Source: Aplysia californica
Lineage: Eukaryota; Mollusca; Gastropoda; Aplysiida; Aplysiidae
Direction: 5' to 3'
DNA: 64,000 bases
Assembly: GCF_000002075.1 (NCBI RefSeq)
Contig: NW_004798364.1
Coordinates: 39,057-103,056, forward strand
The notes below the pieces were generated by a model that was not told the origin of the DNA, made no database searches, and saw only the letters and a program-made list of their open reading frames with translations. Numbering within the stretch: the first letter of the stretch is position 1; every line of letters begins with the position of its first letter. This document shows, piece after piece, positions 12,601 through 22,144 of the stretch. The position numbers and the translations under genes are program-made.

Positions 12601-14218
12601 GATTAGATCGTCCAGGAAACATGAGAATTGAAATAACCTGTGACTTATTTAATTCAATACCAACATACACGTTTCGTTTTGTAGGTGGTTGGCGGGTTTT
12701 CTGGTGTGATTTGCTTCTTCTTTCCTATGAAACATCTATTGTCCTTATCTCCCCTCCTTTTTTGTGTTTTGTTACTCTCTTGTAACACCTCTTATCTTCG
12801 GCACTTATATGACCTTATTGTGTTGCAAGTGCAGTAAAAGTAAATTTACTAAACTAAAACTAAACATTTCGGTTTTTTTCTTTTCAGCTATGCCAGATCT
12901 GATTCACTTGTTGCATGGGAACACTTGCGGGATCAAGCGACTTGTGCGAGAGTTTCGTGTATTCTGGATGAAGAAAAATAACCAACAGTCTGCCGACACT
13001 GATGAAACAATGAATGAGTCTGCAACTGAAAATGCAGATGTGTCTGTCCTGAGCGACTCTGTTGCCGATGTGTGTGCAGATAATGAAGATAAAGAAATGT
13101 CTGATAAACCTGGGGACAAAGAGGGTGTGTCACAGCCAAAGAGGGAGGAAGGATATGGCTGCAGTATTTCCAAGAGGCAACTGGAGATAAAAATTATGAG
13201 CATTGCTGTGAGGGAGAAGCGGCCAGGGAGCAAGATCTGCTGGTATGTTAATGATGATGTGCTGGCGCAATATGCCATGACAGATATAACGTTGCCAAAT
13301 ATGTGGGTCTTTTTGACCACTGGTCCAACCAAATCATCCCCCACACCAAATCTGAATAAAAGTTTAAATACCTCAAAGAGTGATGCACCTGAAGTTTGTG
13401 AGGAGGAGAAAAACAAAACTCCATTCAAACCTTCTAATGATCAAAAGTCAATAATGGCTTTTACTATGTCCAAAGAAGAGCTGGAGAAACGTGCTAGCAT
13501 GAAGCAAAAACAGGTTGGATCTGACAGTGGTTGTGAGAGTAAGGCAGCATCTCCTGTGCGCCCATGTAGTGTGGTTCTGAAACAACTTGACTCTGGTGTG
13601 ACTAGTCAAGCTGCAGACAATAAGAGGCCCTCTGTGGCAAACGACGCTTCTGTTCACAGCCTGAATGGTTTGCCTCAATCTCAGGGACCCTCGGCGGAAA
13701 AGAAGCCGAAAATGTCCATTATGGAAATGTTTCTGAAGAAACCATCCTCAAGCAAGAAAAAGCTGGAGAAGTCTTTTCCTGACGCACAGCAAATAGGTGA
13801 GAACAAGGCTGACTCTGATGTTGAAATCATCGAGGAATGTGCCGCGAAAGTCATGTCCGAAGCCACTGTGCCAAGTGGTAGAGAGTCTGCTGTGCAGGGC
13901 CCAACAGAGCAGGAACCAGGTGCTGGGAGTAGTCAGCAGGAACCTGGGGCTGGGAGTGGTCAGAAGGATCCAGGTCGTGCAGATGATAAAGCCACGACTG
14001 CCGCCGTAAAGTCTGTGAAAGAGGAAGAGTTGATGGAGGTAGATTCCCCTGATGTTGTTCCACAGTCTGATCGTAAGGACAACTTGGAGCAGCAGGCCAT
14101 GGAGGTGGTTTCTTGCACCCCTGTTTCTCAAGGGGAGCTTGTGGCATCGGTTGCTCAAGCTGGGGATGTTACGAGCAAGAATGCTGTACAGTCTGCTGAT
14201 GTTATAGTGTTGGATTAG
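530..14218 (+). CDS. CHAF1A: Chromatin assembly factor 1 subunit A (p150), 3' part, 12 coding exons
   Basis: Large subunit of CAF-1, which deposits newly made H3-H4 on DNA behind the replication fork through PCNA. Exons read from splice sites and phase are 530-667, 1240-1382, 2631-2712, 3879-3956, 4725-4856, 5228-5304, 5920-6091, 6934-7011, 7726-7836, 9365-9532, 11700-11835 and 12888-14218. They total 2646 nt (881 codons plus TAG) and every phase matches. Order: Lys/Glu/Arg coiled coil (KER), FFIKP PCNA-box-like motif, FIPFEVK and LAP segment, HTDYRPPYRGTW segment, acidic block DYEVDSDEEWEEEEPGES (nearly identical to vertebrate CHAF1A), VPHGYLSEDEG, then LLHGN...REF and EKRPGSKICWYV in the C-terminal domain. 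The last exon ends in an acidic/hydrophobic VIVLD, like a SUMO-interacting motif. Exons for the N-terminus lie before the window. Identity rests on recalled family motifs and is very likely. Confidence 0.95.
1240..1382 (+). CDS. CHAF1A: CHAF1A exon, KER coiled coil continued
   Basis: The acceptor is CCCTCACAG and the donor GTGAGT. It encodes EAKDKEKQEQ onward, a continuous charged helix. Starts in phase 0 and ends with two bases of a codon that the next exon completes as Glu. Confidence 0.9.
1507..2349. mobile_element. TTAA-flanked terminal-inverted-repeat element (piggyBac-like MITE)
   Basis: The left end is TTAACCCTCGTCCTG. The right end, read in reverse, is TTAACTCTTGTCCTG. Both sit on TTAA, the piggyBac target. 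The element is 843 bp, lies in a CHAF1A intron, has a distinctly CpG-rich left part, and holds no transposase frame. The superfamily is inferred from TTAA plus terminal repeats. Confidence 0.6.
2631..2712 (+). CDS. CHAF1A: CHAF1A exon, KER coiled coil end
   Basis: The acceptor is TTTGATACAG and the donor GTTTGT. It encodes AKQEEKRKKEEEKRLKEEEK and similar, close to the vertebrate EEEKRLKEEEKR stretch. Ends in phase 0. Confidence 0.9.
2713..3878. other. CHAF1A: CHAF1A intron without recognised features
   Basis: AT-rich intron. I see no exon, RNA gene or clear repeat boundary. Confidence 0.5.
3879..3956 (+). CDS. CHAF1A: CHAF1A exon with PCNA-box-like motif
   Basis: The acceptor is TTTAAAACAG and the donor GTAAGG. 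Its 26 residues include KQAFQSFFIKPK, at the place where vertebrate CHAF1A has ITRFFQKPK, the non-canonical PCNA-interacting (PIP) motif next to KER. The function is carried over from the family, not shown here. Confidence 0.9.
4631..4728 (+). repeat. Tandem duplication of a CHAF1A 3' splice site
   Basis: The stretch from ATTGTTTAAG through TTGCAGGTTT occurs twice in a row (4631-4678 and 4679-4728, with a 6-nt insertion in the second). Each copy ends in a pyrimidine tract plus CAG, with AG at 4669-4670 and 4723-4724. Confidence 0.9.
4725..4856 (+). CDS. CHAF1A: CHAF1A exon, FIPFEVK/LAP segment
   Basis: The acceptor is CTTATTGCAG and the donor GTAATT. Its 44 residues include FIPFEVKKDMHLAP and KLDQQLQ, matching vertebrate FAPFEIKEHMVLAP and QLDQLLQ. 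A second in-frame acceptor lies 54 nt upstream in a duplicated copy of the splice site. Confidence 0.9.
5228..5304 (+). CDS. CHAF1A: CHAF1A exon, linker
   Basis: The acceptor is TATTTTCAG and the donor GTGAGT. It encodes PSSVNYLTQLKEGDINPHKT and then GRVVRK. Ends in phase 2; the codon is completed as Lys by the next exon. Confidence 0.88.
5920..6091 (+). CDS. CHAF1A: CHAF1A exon, RPPYRGTW segment
   Basis: The acceptor is TGATTTCAG and the donor GTTTGC. It encodes NPEPAEDVEIV, then KILKFHTDYRPPYRGTWRK and NPWKKDE, aligning with vertebrate KLLQFCENHRPAYWGTWNK and DPWAQD. Confidence 0.93.
6345..6762 (+). repeat. Partial copy of the 14.6-15.5 kb inverted-repeat element
   Basis: From TACTCTAATAAAATCGGAGC to TGTTAAGTGCCCATGG this intronic segment matches 15209-15546 in order and orientation (shared CAATAAAATCGGAG-type start, CCATGGTTG/TCATGGTTG block, CTGGGGCTCTG/CTGGGGTTCTG block, GGTCTGT end). 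It is the right-hand part of the same element. Confidence 0.65.
6934..7011 (+). CDS. CHAF1A: CHAF1A exon, acidic ED region
   Basis: The acceptor is TGTTTTAG and the donor GTATGT. Its 26 residues contain YEVDSDEEWEEEEPGES, the most diagnostic CHAF1A stretch and part of the acidic domain that contacts H3-H4. Confidence 0.96.
7056..7185 (+). mobile_element. SINE-A fragment, CHAF1A intron
   Basis: Contains CCTATGAAACATCTATTGTT, the CTCTTGTAACACCTCTAATC block and the tail GCAGTTGCGAGCGCCGTAAA shared by many copies in the window. Confidence 0.75.
7605..7672 (+). mobile_element. SINE-A tail fragment
   Basis: Carries ATATGACCTTATTGTGTTGC followed by AAGTGCCGTAAAAC and a CTAAAACTAAAA end, the 3' tail of the SINE-A family. 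Confidence 0.65.
7726..7836 (+). CDS. CHAF1A: CHAF1A exon, acidic ED region end
   Basis: The acceptor is CTTTTTCCAG and the donor GTGATT. It encodes a D/E-rich run followed by VPHGYLSEDEG, matching vertebrate CHAF1A. Phase 0 at both ends. Confidence 0.94.
7837..9364. other. CHAF1A: CHAF1A intron without recognised features
   Basis: A 1.5-kb AT-rich intron with homopolymer A and C runs. No exon or classifiable repeat seen. Confidence 0.5.
9365..9532 (+). CDS. CHAF1A: CHAF1A exon, post-ED helix and IAVGCFF segment
   Basis: The acceptor is GTTTCACAG and the donor GTGAGC. Its 56 residues include KAKAWEEEQK and PLIAVGCFFE, comparable to vertebrate KLKAKEWDEF and PVKIGCVW. Confidence 0.92.
10336..10820 (+). 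repeat. CHAF1A: Direct-repeat modules in a CHAF1A intron
   Basis: GTGTGAAAATTTCAA, then TCTGACTGT, then a GAGAT and a CGAGAAAAACG block occur in the same order at about 10338-10432 and 10720-10816, roughly 385 bp apart and separated by a C homopolymer at 10571-10592. Probably an old duplicated repeat of unknown class. Confidence 0.6.
11700..11835 (+). CDS. CHAF1A: CHAF1A exon, Ser/Pro/Glu linker
   Basis: The acceptor is TTATCTCTCAG and the donor GTAAGT. It encodes GVILAPVVPIPTNQ and a low-complexity linker. It ends after one base of a codon, which the last exon completes as Ala. Little motif content, but phases on both sides fit. Confidence 0.85.
12684..12863 (+). mobile_element. SINE-A copy next to the last CHAF1A exon
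   Basis: Head GGTGGTTGGCGGGTTTTCTG, body CTATGAAACATCTATTGTCC, CTCTTGTAACACCTCTTATC and tail GTTGCAAGTGCAGTAAAA. It ends about 25 nt before the acceptor of the terminal coding exon. Confidence 0.82.
12888..14218 (+). CDS. CHAF1A: CHAF1A terminal exon, C-terminal domain and tail
   Basis: The acceptor is TTCTTTTCAG. The exon begins AMPDLIHLLHGN and GIKRLVREF (vertebrate LLPLLHGNVNG and IIREF), then RQLEIKIMSIAVREKRPGS and CWYV (vertebrate SRLKRLISENSVYEKRP and CWYV), the winged-helix region that binds DNA. After that comes a long Ser/Glu-rich tail with KPKMSIMEMFLKKP, possibly a second PCNA-box-like motif (compare SMCITQFMKK), an EQEPGAGSSQQEPGAGSGQ internal repeat, and DVIVLD before the TAG. 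Confidence 0.95.
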
Positions 14219-14616
14219 GGCAGGAGGGGGGTGTTTATTAGGTTGTCTCAGGCCTATACTGTAATAATTTTGGTAATTTGTTTTTGTAGATTGTGATGTA
14301 AATACTTTTGACAAGCTTATATACGTTAAAAAGAAAATAGGGGATACGGGATTTGTGGTGTTAGAGAATAATTTATTGTTATGATTTCGTTTCGAAATCA
14401 TGTATGGACTTCCAAGCATTTCTTGTTCTAACTGTCTAGATTTGTAGGCATAGAAAGTATTATCAATGTATATGTATGAAGCCCTGCAACATTTGATCGC
14501 TGAATGGAAGTGGGTAATTATGGGAAAACTCAATAACCATATTATTCCCTGGCCTCATGTTTTTATTGCAGGATTTTTTATTTGTAACTCGTGTTTTGGC
14601 AGGTCGGCCCATGCTT
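14219..14616. other. CHAF1A: Presumed CHAF1A 3' UTR
   Basis: AT-rich sequence after the TAG. No AATAAA occurs before the inserted element at 14617; the first plus-strand AATAAA is inside it at 15214-15219. The transcript end is undetermined. Confidence 0.4.
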
Positions 14617-15546
14617 CAATAGTGTCCGCTTAACAGCAACTCTCTTGGGAGTCAGAAACTTTGGTTGCTCTTTAGGAAGGTTGCTGCTGACTGAATTTAC
14701 CAAAGGGGGGTAATCTGCACTGACACACATGCACATACATACGCGCACACACATGCTTACACAGCAGTCCTAATTCCAAGATGTGGGGGTGTTGTTAGTT
14801 GGAAAGTGAGAACATAGGTAGTGACAGACGTTCCCCCAGAGCCTGTCCTTTTCAGTGAATCTGACAGGGCGGTAATGTCACGCCAAGTAGCCAAAACTTT
14901 CCTCCTACATTGGAGACTCTTGAACGGAGATACCTCTTGGTGGGAGAAACTGAACTGTACTCCAGTTGTGTAGTGTTTGGCCCAAGTAAGTGTTGGGAGA
15001 AGATTGGCTACAGAAGAGATGCACACTCGCTGAAGAATTGTCAAAAAATACACTGCTTTTTCATTTAGACAGTTTATAGTTATAGCAACAATGGTTACTG
15101 TTTAAAGGGGCTATTTATATATATATATAGGAACATTCCATTACACAAGCTTAGGTTGCTGTTAGGCGGTTGCTCTTATTTGGATAGTTGTTAACACACC
15201 CGCCAAGTACTCCAATAAAATCGGAGCTCTCCAATTTTTTTTTAGCCCGTTGAAGAACCCCGATAGGAATTACATAAAATCTGACTTTATTTCTTGAACT
15301 CTTTCTGTCAGGGCATATGCAACTGACAGTAAATGACATGAAAATACACACTTACCGTTGCTTGTATTTCCAACACACATTTATTTGTCATGGTTGTTTT
15401 TTTTTATGTAATCATTAATTTACTGGGGTTCTGGAGACTACTGACTTTTCCCCCCCAGCTCGTATTTTTTTGAAGGATTCTAAAAAAAAAAAAGATGTTT
15501 TTGGCGATGGAGTGGTTGGCAGGTCTGTGTTAAGTGGACACCATTG
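14617..15546. mobile_element. 930-bp terminal-inverted-repeat DNA element
   Basis: The ends CAATAGTGTCCGCTTAACA (14617-14635) and, reversed, CAATGGTGTCCACTTAACA (15528-15546) match at 17 of 19 positions. Subterminal GGTTGCTGTTAGGCGGTTGC-like motifs recur inside both ends. No transposase frame is visible. GTCCGCTTAACA-type ends recall pogo/Tigger relatives, but a TA duplication is not clear. Confidence 0.6.
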
Positions 15547-16389
15547 CATTTCTCTGTTTTGACAAATAGTTTGTGATATTAGGATCAGCTATCATTTTTG
15601 ACGATGAGTTGTTGTGTCTTCGGTAAAATGTTCACTTGTCATATATTCATCGTTTCATAATGAGACCTGTTTTCTAGAGCCAGTGATAATGATGATGTTG
15701 GATAGAATAATACATTGAGGTGATCGGATCATCTGTAGATGGTTGCAACCATGTCTTGTTGAAAATTTCTGAAATAAGGAAGGTTTCCAGCTATCACCAT
15801 CATTCATTAATGGCTGTTGTCCCCTTTTGTGTGCAGGGGTCATTTTTTATTTTCTTACGGCCCTCTGTTAGTTTAGGATATAGTATTGTTTTTAAAAATT
15901 CCTGAATGGAAAAGGTTTTCCTTACTGTAGACTTTATCCTCGTGTGCAGCCTTTGACTCCTTCGGGCTGTGCCACTGTTACATCACTTTTTGTAATTGTG
16001 CTTCCGGTTCCCCTTTCCTATTTACTTAAAGTGGCTGTATTGTACAGACTTCAACTAAAGTTAAGGACCCCCTTGACAGACAGTCTCCCCCCCCCCCCCA
16101 AACGACAGCAAGGATTGTTTCAAAATTTTTGCTCTGAAAGTGTTAATGGGTTACCAACGCCTACTGCAAAGCCTCCTAAAGGACCAAAACCACCAGGTGC
16201 AACACAGAAATCCTCTGGGAATTTTAGCCAAATTTGCTTTTTTTTTAATCGACTTGTGTGCGACACCACGGACATTCCTCGGTTAAAATTTCGGGTGTAC
16301 GTCATAAACGGACGTACGGTCTCGAACTATGCTCACTTTGGTGGCAATATAAGCCGCCATTTGCACAAAGTCCAGTATCACATCAACAT

Positions 16390-16590
16390 GATACCACCAA
16401 GACGAAAGCTGAGAGACTTTGATTGTGCCAGAGCTATGGCATGGCTGCAGGATGGAGTTGGAGCCCGAGAAGTTGCCAGAACGCTTGCAGTGTCACACTC
16501 AGTCATTGTCCGCTTGAGGCAGTGCCATCACGCCACTGGATCAGTCCAAGAACGCCCACATGCTGGTCGACCCAAGAAGAGTGTTTGCAA
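16390..16590 (+). mobile_element. Tc1-like transposase N-terminal fragment
   Basis: Encodes MIPPRRKLRDFDCARAMAWL, then DGVGAREVARTLAVSHSVI and TGSVQERPHAGRPKK. This is the paired-type helix-turn-helix and GRPRK hook of Tc1 transposases. The frame continues into unrelated sequence and no DD(E/D) domain follows, so it is a truncated relic. Confidence 0.75.
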
Positions 16591-17558
16591 GTGGTCCTTA
16601 ACTTATGTTGAAGTCTATCTATTGTTTATCCTTTTTCATACAGTGTTCTAAACATTTAGTTTTTAAAACCCAGAGAAACCTTTTCCTTCTTAATTCTAGT
16701 AATGGTGTTATGTTGTACACACAACAAACCCCCTGTCATGGAAAGACCAAAATGAAAATGTGGGTGGTTTGATGTAATTGGCACAGATTACTACGCTGTT
16801 AATGTAAAAACAATTTGTTTCTTATTATGTCCTTGTGTCTTTCCTGTTACATTGTTTCTTTGCTCTAGACTCTTAAAAAGTAAAATCAGATTTTGTTCAT
16901 CAAAACAATTTCTTATGTTATTACTAAAAAAAATTATCTCCTGTTGTCGCTAAATTGTGTTTACACTACGATTTACTTTTTAGACTTACGTGTAATTTGA
17001 AAAATGAGCCATATGCATGGTTGGAGGACAGCCTTGGTAGGCCAAGCTTTCCTTTCCCTCTATTGTTTCTGTCTTGCTACTGTCCTTCGATGTGCATCTC
17101 TTTACTCAAACCAACTTGTGACCCTTAATTTGGAGAGGTTTGAAAATTAAATGTTTGGGATTTTATTTATACAGCTGTTTCTTTTTTGCATTTGAATTCA
17201 TAAACATGTCGATACAAAAATTAGCTGACTTTGCATGTACATATGATGTTGCAAGAACTCACAAAAAACAAAAAGGATCTTTAAAGGTTTTCCGTACGGT
17301 GGAGTCTGAGGATACGGAAAAGACATTAAATATCTTAGTTTTATGTCTACTTTGAGCCAAGCTCATATTGTAATGACCATAAATTACAGCCCACCCAAAT
17401 CTTTGGCTAAGCTCTGTTAAATTAAACATACTTTCTGGAGATCAATCCTAATAATAATATATGTCAATTTTTCCACATTCAGTAGGAGCAGACTGAATGA
17501 TTTGGCACTTCTGGTTTTCTAACTTCTTATACTTGAAAAGACTTATTTGATGAGATCT

Positions 17559-18084
17559 TGTTTTTTTTTTGTTTTTGTAAAGTGTTTTACGGCACTCGCA
17601 ACTGCATAGATCATAAGAGCGCGCGGGACACTCCTAATATTTTCAGTTGGTAGGAAATTTTGAATTTTGCCCGGGTGGCGGCCGAAGCCTACTTTTATCG
17701 ATTTTAGACCACCAAGGGATCTTTAATGTGCGCAACTTGCGCACGGGCCCTCCGAGATTTTTCGCCCTTGTCCGAGAAGGGTAGGTGTAGATCTTTCCTA
17801 CCGGAAGATCAGGGGTGTGGCAGAAAGACAGCAGTAAGGAGGAGCCATGGAGTAGCAGTAGAAAGGCTGCAGAAAGAGTCAGGAGCCCAGAGGAGGGGGC
17901 AAAGGAGGTGAGGGGGTGGGGGCAGAAAGTGGAAATGAAAGCAGACAACAGAACATTGCTAGAGAGCAGGAAAGGAGGTGAAAGACAATTTAAGAGAAGA
18001 AAATTTTTTGGTCGCTACCCAGATTTGAACCCGGGACCTTTGAATGAGAGGCCAACACCTTAACCTCTAGGCCACGAGAGCCCC
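17559..18084 (-). mobile_element. Full-length tRNA-derived SINE-B, 526 bp, with perfect target duplications
   Basis: On the minus strand it starts GGGGCTCTCGTGGCCTAGAGG (box A) with GGTTCAAATC (box B), continues through a 400-bp body, ends in the GCAGTTGCGAGTGCCGTAAAA tail and a poly(A) run. It is bounded by the perfect 12-bp duplication TTGATGAGATCT at 17547-17558 and 18085-18096. This is clear evidence of retrotransposition. Confidence 0.92.
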
Positions 18085-20008
18085 TTGATGAGATCTAAAT
18101 GAATGAAACTGATCAGTATCTGATTTGTGCACTGCTAGAAATACGTACTGGTTTGTATCCATGGAGTATTGAAACTCCTGCCACCGATTATAGTTATAAG
18201 TATAGCATCTCAAAGTGAGGATTAGATTGAAAACTTAGCCACGGTGTAAGATTCTAAATTGTATTTTCAGATTCCATGTCTGACTTTTTTCGGTTTGAAT
18301 TACTATCTCTGATCTTTTGTACATGTGTACATATTTTCACTTTTAATTAGTGTTCCGTGTTTCATGTACTATTATTTTTTTTCAAGCGCCATGCCATACA
18401 TGATCCCAGTGTTAATTAAAAATGAAAACCCTCATAAATAGAATTTGTGAGGTTGATTGTGAAACTCTTGTGAAACTATTTGTGCTATTGTTGTATAGAA
18501 TGTTATTGACTCAGAGCTGAGCTGGTGGTTGGTATGGCATGCCTGCTGCGCTTCATGAACCTATCAATTAAATGCTGCTCGCTTTTGACTATTGTCTCTA
18601 AATTTCATTCGACTACATATACTTATAAATGCAAAGTTTCCCACAGAATGTCATTCTCCTCGCAAGTTGCTTCATCTGCCAATGGATGGATAACTATCCC
18701 TCCTCCCGGTGTAAAGACTTGCTGTTAATGTTAGACTAGATCTATATCAGTGAGGTTTCTTTTTTAAATGACATACAAACAAGTCATACACACTGTATAC
18801 CTAAGACAGGCTGGTTGCTTCCATCTATTCATATTGCCATCTTAGAACCAGTCTTCATGCGTTGCCACTTTCAGTCATTGTGTGTATGTCAGTGCTTGTC
18901 AGCCTGTTTATAGCCATCTTTATGAGGTTGCAATTTTTGTGCTGCCTACTTGCTTGCATTTCCTAAACGGGGCATTAAATTATTTAAATGATGCCTCTGT
19001 CACTATCTGGGTAATCCCCACAGCCTACCAAAATTACCAATTGCCCACTTGTGGGCAGGATTGCCCTGGTTGGCATGCACTGATGTTTGTGTTTCTCTCA
19101 TCTCACTTCAACTTCAACCAACTTGTTATTATTCGTTATATATTGTACTATGTTCTTTGGGTCCTTTAAACTGTACTCATCTGTTGCGCTGCTCTTTTTG
19201 TCTTCTTGTGATCTCTAAATGTCCGTAATGTTTATTTTGTCCTGTTAAATGTATGCTCCTGTCTGTCCACTTTTACACAATGTAGAGTCAGAGTGTCAAT
19301 AGTGTCATTATTTTAATTACTTTTGTAATTTATCGTAAAGTTGTATCACAGACATAAATTGTTTTGCTGTATAAGTGTTTATATGTAATATGTAAAGACA
19401 AATATAGGTAAGGGTGGTGACTTGCTCTCTGTCCCGTTTGATCTACTTTGGATTTTATCTGTGTTGATATGCATCATTTGTCTTGATTGTTTGGTGGTTG
19501 GCTGAAAGGCACCTCTGCCACTAGTAGCTCCTACTTCTTTTCTTTGCCTTCTGTTGCTCAGTTTTTCTTGCTTTTTCTCAGCTCTAATAAAAACTGTTGT
19601 GTCAATATTCTTCTCTTAACTTAGACAAATGAGAAAACACCTCAGGCAAGGCACACTGTCTTCCTATCACACCATTTTCATTTCTGTCTTGCTTTTCTCT
19701 TTTCTGTTGGTGTGCTTTAGAATAGAAAATGAATCCCAGTCCCCTTATGATAAAAGTTTGTTAATATTTAAATGCTGTACAAAGATACCATAAATATTTC
19801 ATATACTTGTTTGCATATACTGTAGTCTCATTGAAATAAACACGTCAGCCAGCTGTATAAATGTAGAAAGCCCGAACTAAAGTTTTTTTAGGGCTTTTTT
19901 TATTTTAAATTGCCGTTTCTTAAATTTGTGGTATCATTTGCATGTTCTCTAGAAACATTTTGTCAGATTCAGATTCTAAATGATGAGAAAAAAAAGCCAG
20001 AACCCCCC

Positions 20009-20108
20009 NNNNNNNNNNNNNNNNNNNNNNNNNNNNNNNNNNNNNNNNNNNNNNNNNNNNNNNNNNNNNNNNNNNNNNNNNNNNNNNNNNNNNNNNNNNN
20101 NNNNNNNN
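20009..20108. other. Assembly gap, 100 N
   Basis: Exactly 100 unresolved bases following a C run; the round number suggests a gap of unknown true length. Confidence 0.99.
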
Positions 20109-20293
20109 CCAACATAATGAAGGAATTTTTTTTTCTCTGTCCTGAAGCATTGTGCTTTCTGGGCTGAGTACATTTAACCCCTTGCTGACAATAAATTTGT
20201 TCAGTCATACATACATAGAGTGTTGAGTTTTTTACTTGAATTTTTGTTTGTTATATCATTTCTGTGAAACTTTTGTTTCACTGAATTTTGGTG

Positions 20294-20483
20294 TGGGTGG
20301 TTGGTGGGTGCTCTGGTGTGGATTGCTCTTTCATTCCCATCAATCATCCGTCCATTTTATTTCTCTTCTATTTCTTCGTATATAACTTTCTAGTAACACC
20401 TGTCATCTTTGGCACTTATAAATATGATATGACCTATTTGTGTTGCAAGTGCTGTAAAATTCTTACTGACTTGCTGAAACTAA
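20294..20483 (+). mobile_element. SINE-A copy with probable target duplications
   Basis: Head GGGTGGTTGGTGGGTGCTCT and tail GTTGCAAGTGCTGTAAAA. Flanked by GAATTTTGGTG at 20283-20293 and GAATTTTGATG at 20484-20494 (10 of 11). Confidence 0.75.
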
Positions 20484-20574
20484 GAATTTTGATGGGTTGT
20501 TGAAATACGATCCTTTCCCTCATGCTATATAGTTTTGTACTGTTGTCCCCTTCTAGAACCACATTGTAGCCTAC

Positions 20575-20834
20575 TTAACCGTATCTGTACGCCCTGGGGT
20601 CATTTTGTACCCCTGGAGTTGTATTCGTCACATTTTAGAATACATCTAGTACGAAGATCTCCTTGAAACTTTCAGTGTTTCTCAAAAAATCATTTTGACA
20701 GACTACTGTGCAAAGCGTACGGATCGGATTAACGAGTAAAATTTGCTCTTTGAAAGTGGTGGCACAGAGTACGTTGTAAGGATACGAGTGTTGTAAGGAT
20801 ACGATAGTAAAACACGAAGTACGGATAGGGTTAA
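20575..20834. mobile_element. TTAA-flanked MITE (piggyBac-like), 260 bp
   Basis: The left end is TTAACCGTATCTGTAC and the right end reversed is TTAACCCTATCCGTAC (13-14 of 16). CGTACGG/GGATACG motifs repeat near the right end. Too short to encode a transposase. Confidence 0.7.
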
Positions 20835-20849
20835 AAATAATAATAGCTG

Positions 20850-21058
20850 CAGCCGATTAAGCACTCAAACACTTACAAACTGACAAGATATGTCACTGTC
20901 TATAGCAGGGTACCGATTCCCATCTGGGTGAGGTGAGGTGAGGAAGATTTGTGTAAAGTGCCTTTTCCAAGACACAACGTTGGGCTCCTGACAGGATTCG
21001 AACCCACGACCTTATGGTTGCGAGTCTGAGAGCCTAATCACTAGGCCACAGACGCCAC
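20850..21058 (-). mobile_element. tRNA-derived SINE-D copy
   Basis: Minus-strand head GTGGCGTCTGTGGCCTAGTG with box B GGGTTCGAATCC, followed by GTCTTGGAAAAGGCACTTTA. It abuts the MITE end at 20834. Confidence 0.8.
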
Positions 21059-22144
21059 TTATTACTTATTTCCAAAGCAGATAGTTGCTTGGTCTCTGCC
21101 GTAATTCTTTTTTGGTGTAATTTCTTTTACAGACGAACCCTGTTATACTGTACTTCTCCTTTCTCTCCCCTCCTCTTCGCCCGTTATATAATATATTATA
21201 CCGCCAGCCCTTCTTACCATCAGGTTTATCCAACGCACAAAAAGGAAAAACGGAACGCAGTCTATAGATTGCCCATCGACAAAACCGCTAACTGCTGAGT
21301 TGTGTGGCCCTTACTAAATGAATATATTTGCCCTGTGACACTGTTACTCAGCCAGTAAACTCACCTGGCTGCCAGATGTAGCCTACTATACATGACACAA
21401 CACTGCTTGGCAGCGGTGCTGTCCCTTTCTCCCATACATGATTGCAAGCTACTTCGTATTACTCATGTGAAATATATATAAAATAAAGACTCAAAAGATT
21501 TAGGTTTTATTTTTATACACAATAAAAAAGTGGTACCTTTCTTTTCATAGCCAATATATACATAAATTATATAAGTTGTAAGAGAATAATTTTGGACCTT
21601 ATTATATACATGTATTCATAATCTGTTGGCTATTTGTTTTTAAAATGACCTTATGTGCGTATTCGCTATGTGCGTGCAAGACTGATTTGCCCTGGTATGG
21701 TTTAAGAAAAAGTGGGTCATTTACAATGATAAAAGTTAAATCAGAGAGGAGGGAGAGAGAAGTATGAATAGAACAAATGCTAGAGAAAAAACGAAGTGGA
21801 GACTGTAGAGAAGAGAGGGGTGGTGGTGGTATTTTAAAAAAAGAAGTGTCCAAAGATCAAGCCCCTCTCCTAGTAAAATAAATAGCACACGTTTCTTTCT
21901 TTGTTGAGTGAAGAAAAGCAAAACGACGCTAACAGTAAGTAACAATCTAGTGTATGACCTTTTCCTGGGTGGGCTTGCCACACGTAAGTGTCTCTGGGAC
22001 TGATTCACGTCAAGACCGACACTGTCAATCCTGTCCCATTGGTGCTCAATTAAGTTATTCAAATCTGGTGAAAGGGCAGGCCGTGGTTCTATTACACTAA
22101 TTACAGTTACTTCAGCGACGTTATTCTGGATTTTCAAAAATCCA

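Noticed and set aside
12904-14533. Long minus-strand frames opposite the last CHAF1A exon
   Set aside because: They mirror the coding strand, with no motif or splice support; CHAF1A homology fixes the plus frame.
19580-19850. AATAAA motifs at about 19586 and 19835 as CHAF1A poly(A) signals
   Set aside because: More than 5 kb past the stop with several repeats between; AATAAA is common in AT-rich DNA.
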